A stretch of 64,000 nucleotides of DNA from DASQDN01 sp963833675. Its GTDB lineage: Bacteria > Acidobacteriota > Terriglobia > Bryobacterales > Bryobacteraceae. Position 1 is the first letter of the stretch; each line of letters begins with the position of its first letter. Made by a program: the position numbers and the translations under genes. Location: NCBI GenBank assembly GCA_963833675.1, contig CAWHYW010000035.1, positions 62,001 to 126,000 on the forward strand, given 5' to 3'. Shown piece by piece: positions 63,152-64,000 of this stretch. Under the pieces are notes generated by a model. The model did no database searches, was not told the origin of the DNA, and worked only from the letters and a program-made list of their open reading frames with translations.

Positions 63152-64000
63152 ATGGGGTCATCGGCCGAAATTTCTGCGCTGGAAGAGCGACTTTCAAAAC
63201 TTGGCCCGGAGGCTAAGAACGAACGCGTCCAAGTTTTGAATGAACTGGCATTTGCTCTCCGGGTATCGGAGCAATGGGACCGGATACAGGCGTGCGCGAC
63301 TGAGGCGGCGAGCCTTGCGCACGAGATCGGCAATGGACCCGCAGAAGGCCGTGCTCTCGGCACGATTGCTTTTGTACAGTACATCCGCTCAGATCTGAAG
63401 CCGGCGCTTGCCAACTGCATGCAGGGGTTGCGCCTCGCCACCGGCGATGCCGCAATAGATGCGCAGATCCGAGTCGTTCTGGGAATGGTGCAGTGGAGTC
63501 TGGGAAACTTTGACGAAGCTCTGAGGCATATCGAACGAAGTCTGCCGGTTCTTCGAGAGCTCAAGGACAGAAATACAGAAGCTTTCGCAACTTCGGCAAA
63601 GGGAGGTATTCTGCACAGCCTGGGCCAATACGATCTCGCCGTGGCCTGTCACCAGGATGCGCTGGAGTTATTCCGCGACGAAGGCTTGGATGTGGGTGTC
63701 GGACGAGCGCTTTCAGGCTTGGGCAGCGCCTACCAGGCTGTTGGACTAATGAGTGCGGCGCTCGAGTGCCATCGTGACAGCCTCGCAATTGCGGAAAAGG
63801 CTGGAAATTCCCTGGGATTGTCCAGGGCTCTGACCGACTTGGGAGAAGTTTACGAGTCTGAGAATAAGCTGCAGGAAGCGATTGGCTGTCATGAGCGCGC
63901 ACTCGCAATCCGGGAGCAGGAAAAATACCTGCAATCCCAGGCAACCAATCTGTTCCACCTTGGCAGCATACATCACAAGCTTGGGCACACCGATCGCGCT
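63152..64000 (+). CDS. TPR protein, 3' end beyond window
   Basis: An open frame from ATG 63152 to the window edge (283 codons, no stop). It starts MGSSAEISALEERLSKLG with no signal peptide. It continues with TPR_12-type repeats: VLGMVQWSLGNFDEALRHIE, KGGILHSLGQYDLAVACHQD, LSGLGSAYQAVGLMSAALEC, LTDLGEVYESENKLQEAIGC and NLFHLGSIHHKLGHTDRA. Each repeat is about 40 residues, as in Rap, MalT-like or adenylate-cyclase-linked TPR arrays. Any output domain would lie to the right of the window. It is divergent from the DUF1080 gene, with 47 bp between the starts. Confidence 0.88.
   Translation, partial: MGSSAEISALEERLSKLGPEAKNERVQVLNELAFALRVSEQWDRIQACATEAASLAHEIGNGPAEGRALGTIAFVQYIRSDLKPALANCMQGLRLATGDAAIDAQIRVVLGMVQWSLGNFDEALRHIERSLPVLRELKDRNTEAFATSAKGGILHSLGQYDLAVACHQDALELFRDEGLDVGVGRALSGLGSAYQAVGLMSAALECHRDSLAIAEKAGNSLGLSRALTDLGEVYESENKLQEAIGCHERALAIREQEKYLQSQATNLFHLGSIHHKLGHTDRA

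Noticed and set aside
1..64000. tRNA, rRNA or riboswitch genes
   Set aside because: I looked for T-loop-like GGTTCGAATCC patterns and long conserved leaders and found none convincing; a covariance search would be needed to exclude them.

Overview
The window reads as a gene-dense chromosomal segment of an Acidobacteriota bacterium, most like the Bryobacterales ('Solibacter') lineage. This is inferred from family content: two proteins with the TIGR03437 'Solibacter' C-terminal domain (37202-38647 and 49081-50340), an Oar-like TonB receptor with a carboxypeptidase-regulatory N-domain, a CRTAC1 (FG-GAP plus ASPIC/UnbV) protein, many TPR proteins, a wHTH-PD40 sensor-regulator, a DUF1080 protein and Tat-leader sugar enzymes. 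I see no phage, integron, insertion sequence, CRISPR array, rRNA or tRNA.

A dominant feature is frame breakage. About 25 genes, including fumC, hemA, tpiA, rfbB, potABCD and cysE, are complete in content but split by indels between reading frames. Domains run collinearly across each break, and operon overlaps such as ATGA are kept once frames are joined. I therefore treat these as single genes with probable sequencing or assembly indels. Breaks cluster at 0.1-2.8, 8.8-20.7, 31.9-37.0 and 54.9-56.2 kb; other stretches are nearly clean.

Layout. 0-5.4 kb (+): end of a TPR-like gene, M20 peptidase, fumarase, a MoxR-like AAA ATPase, and a 593-residue protein of unknown function translationally coupled to it. 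5.3-9.8 kb (-): tetrapyrrole operon ccsA/hemX-hemA-hemC-cobA/hemD. 9.9-13.6 kb: rfbB, a cupin, an FG-GAP protein, a SirB1-type protein and a monohaem cytochrome c, then a 780-bp gene-poor stretch with three tandem hairpins. 14.3-17.5 kb (+): MATE pump, tpiA, M50 protease. 17.5-21.1 kb (-): polyamine ABC transporter potABCD. 21.2-26.2 kb: DUF4252 pair, then a minus-strand series of phosphodiesterase, alpha/beta hydrolase with Asp at the nucleophile elbow, Gfo/Idh/MocA oxidoreductase and a glycerol-type aquaporin. 26.5-35 kb (+): TonB receptor, two TPR proteins, CRTAC1 protein and an esterase. 35-37 kb (-): cysE, matrixin protease, VTT/DedA membrane protein. 37.2-42.3 kb: BACON-TIGR03437 protein, AlaX-like editing protein, sugar transporter, TPR-like protein. 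42.3-47.7 kb (mostly -): orphan nuoI, a thiol-redox protein beside a free-standing wHTH domain, CoA-binding protein, rluB, scpB, scpA, and a POTRA-only protein. 47.7-53.7 kb: RraA-like, DinB-like, ThuA-TIGR03437, gluconate-2-dehydrogenase subunit 3, GMC oxidoreductase, sugar isomerase; this looks like sugar oxidation, perhaps 3-keto-glycoside metabolism. 53.8-64 kb: TPR protein, wHTH-PD40 regulator, octahaem cytochrome c, a diadenylate-cyclase-like sensor protein followed by a zinc-ribbon Ser/Thr kinase with a large membrane domain, a DUF1080 protein, and a TPR gene running off the right edge.

The best candidates for something undescribed are the AAA ATPase plus 593-aa pair (2823-5425) and the DAC-like sensor plus Ser/Thr kinase pair (58458-62282).
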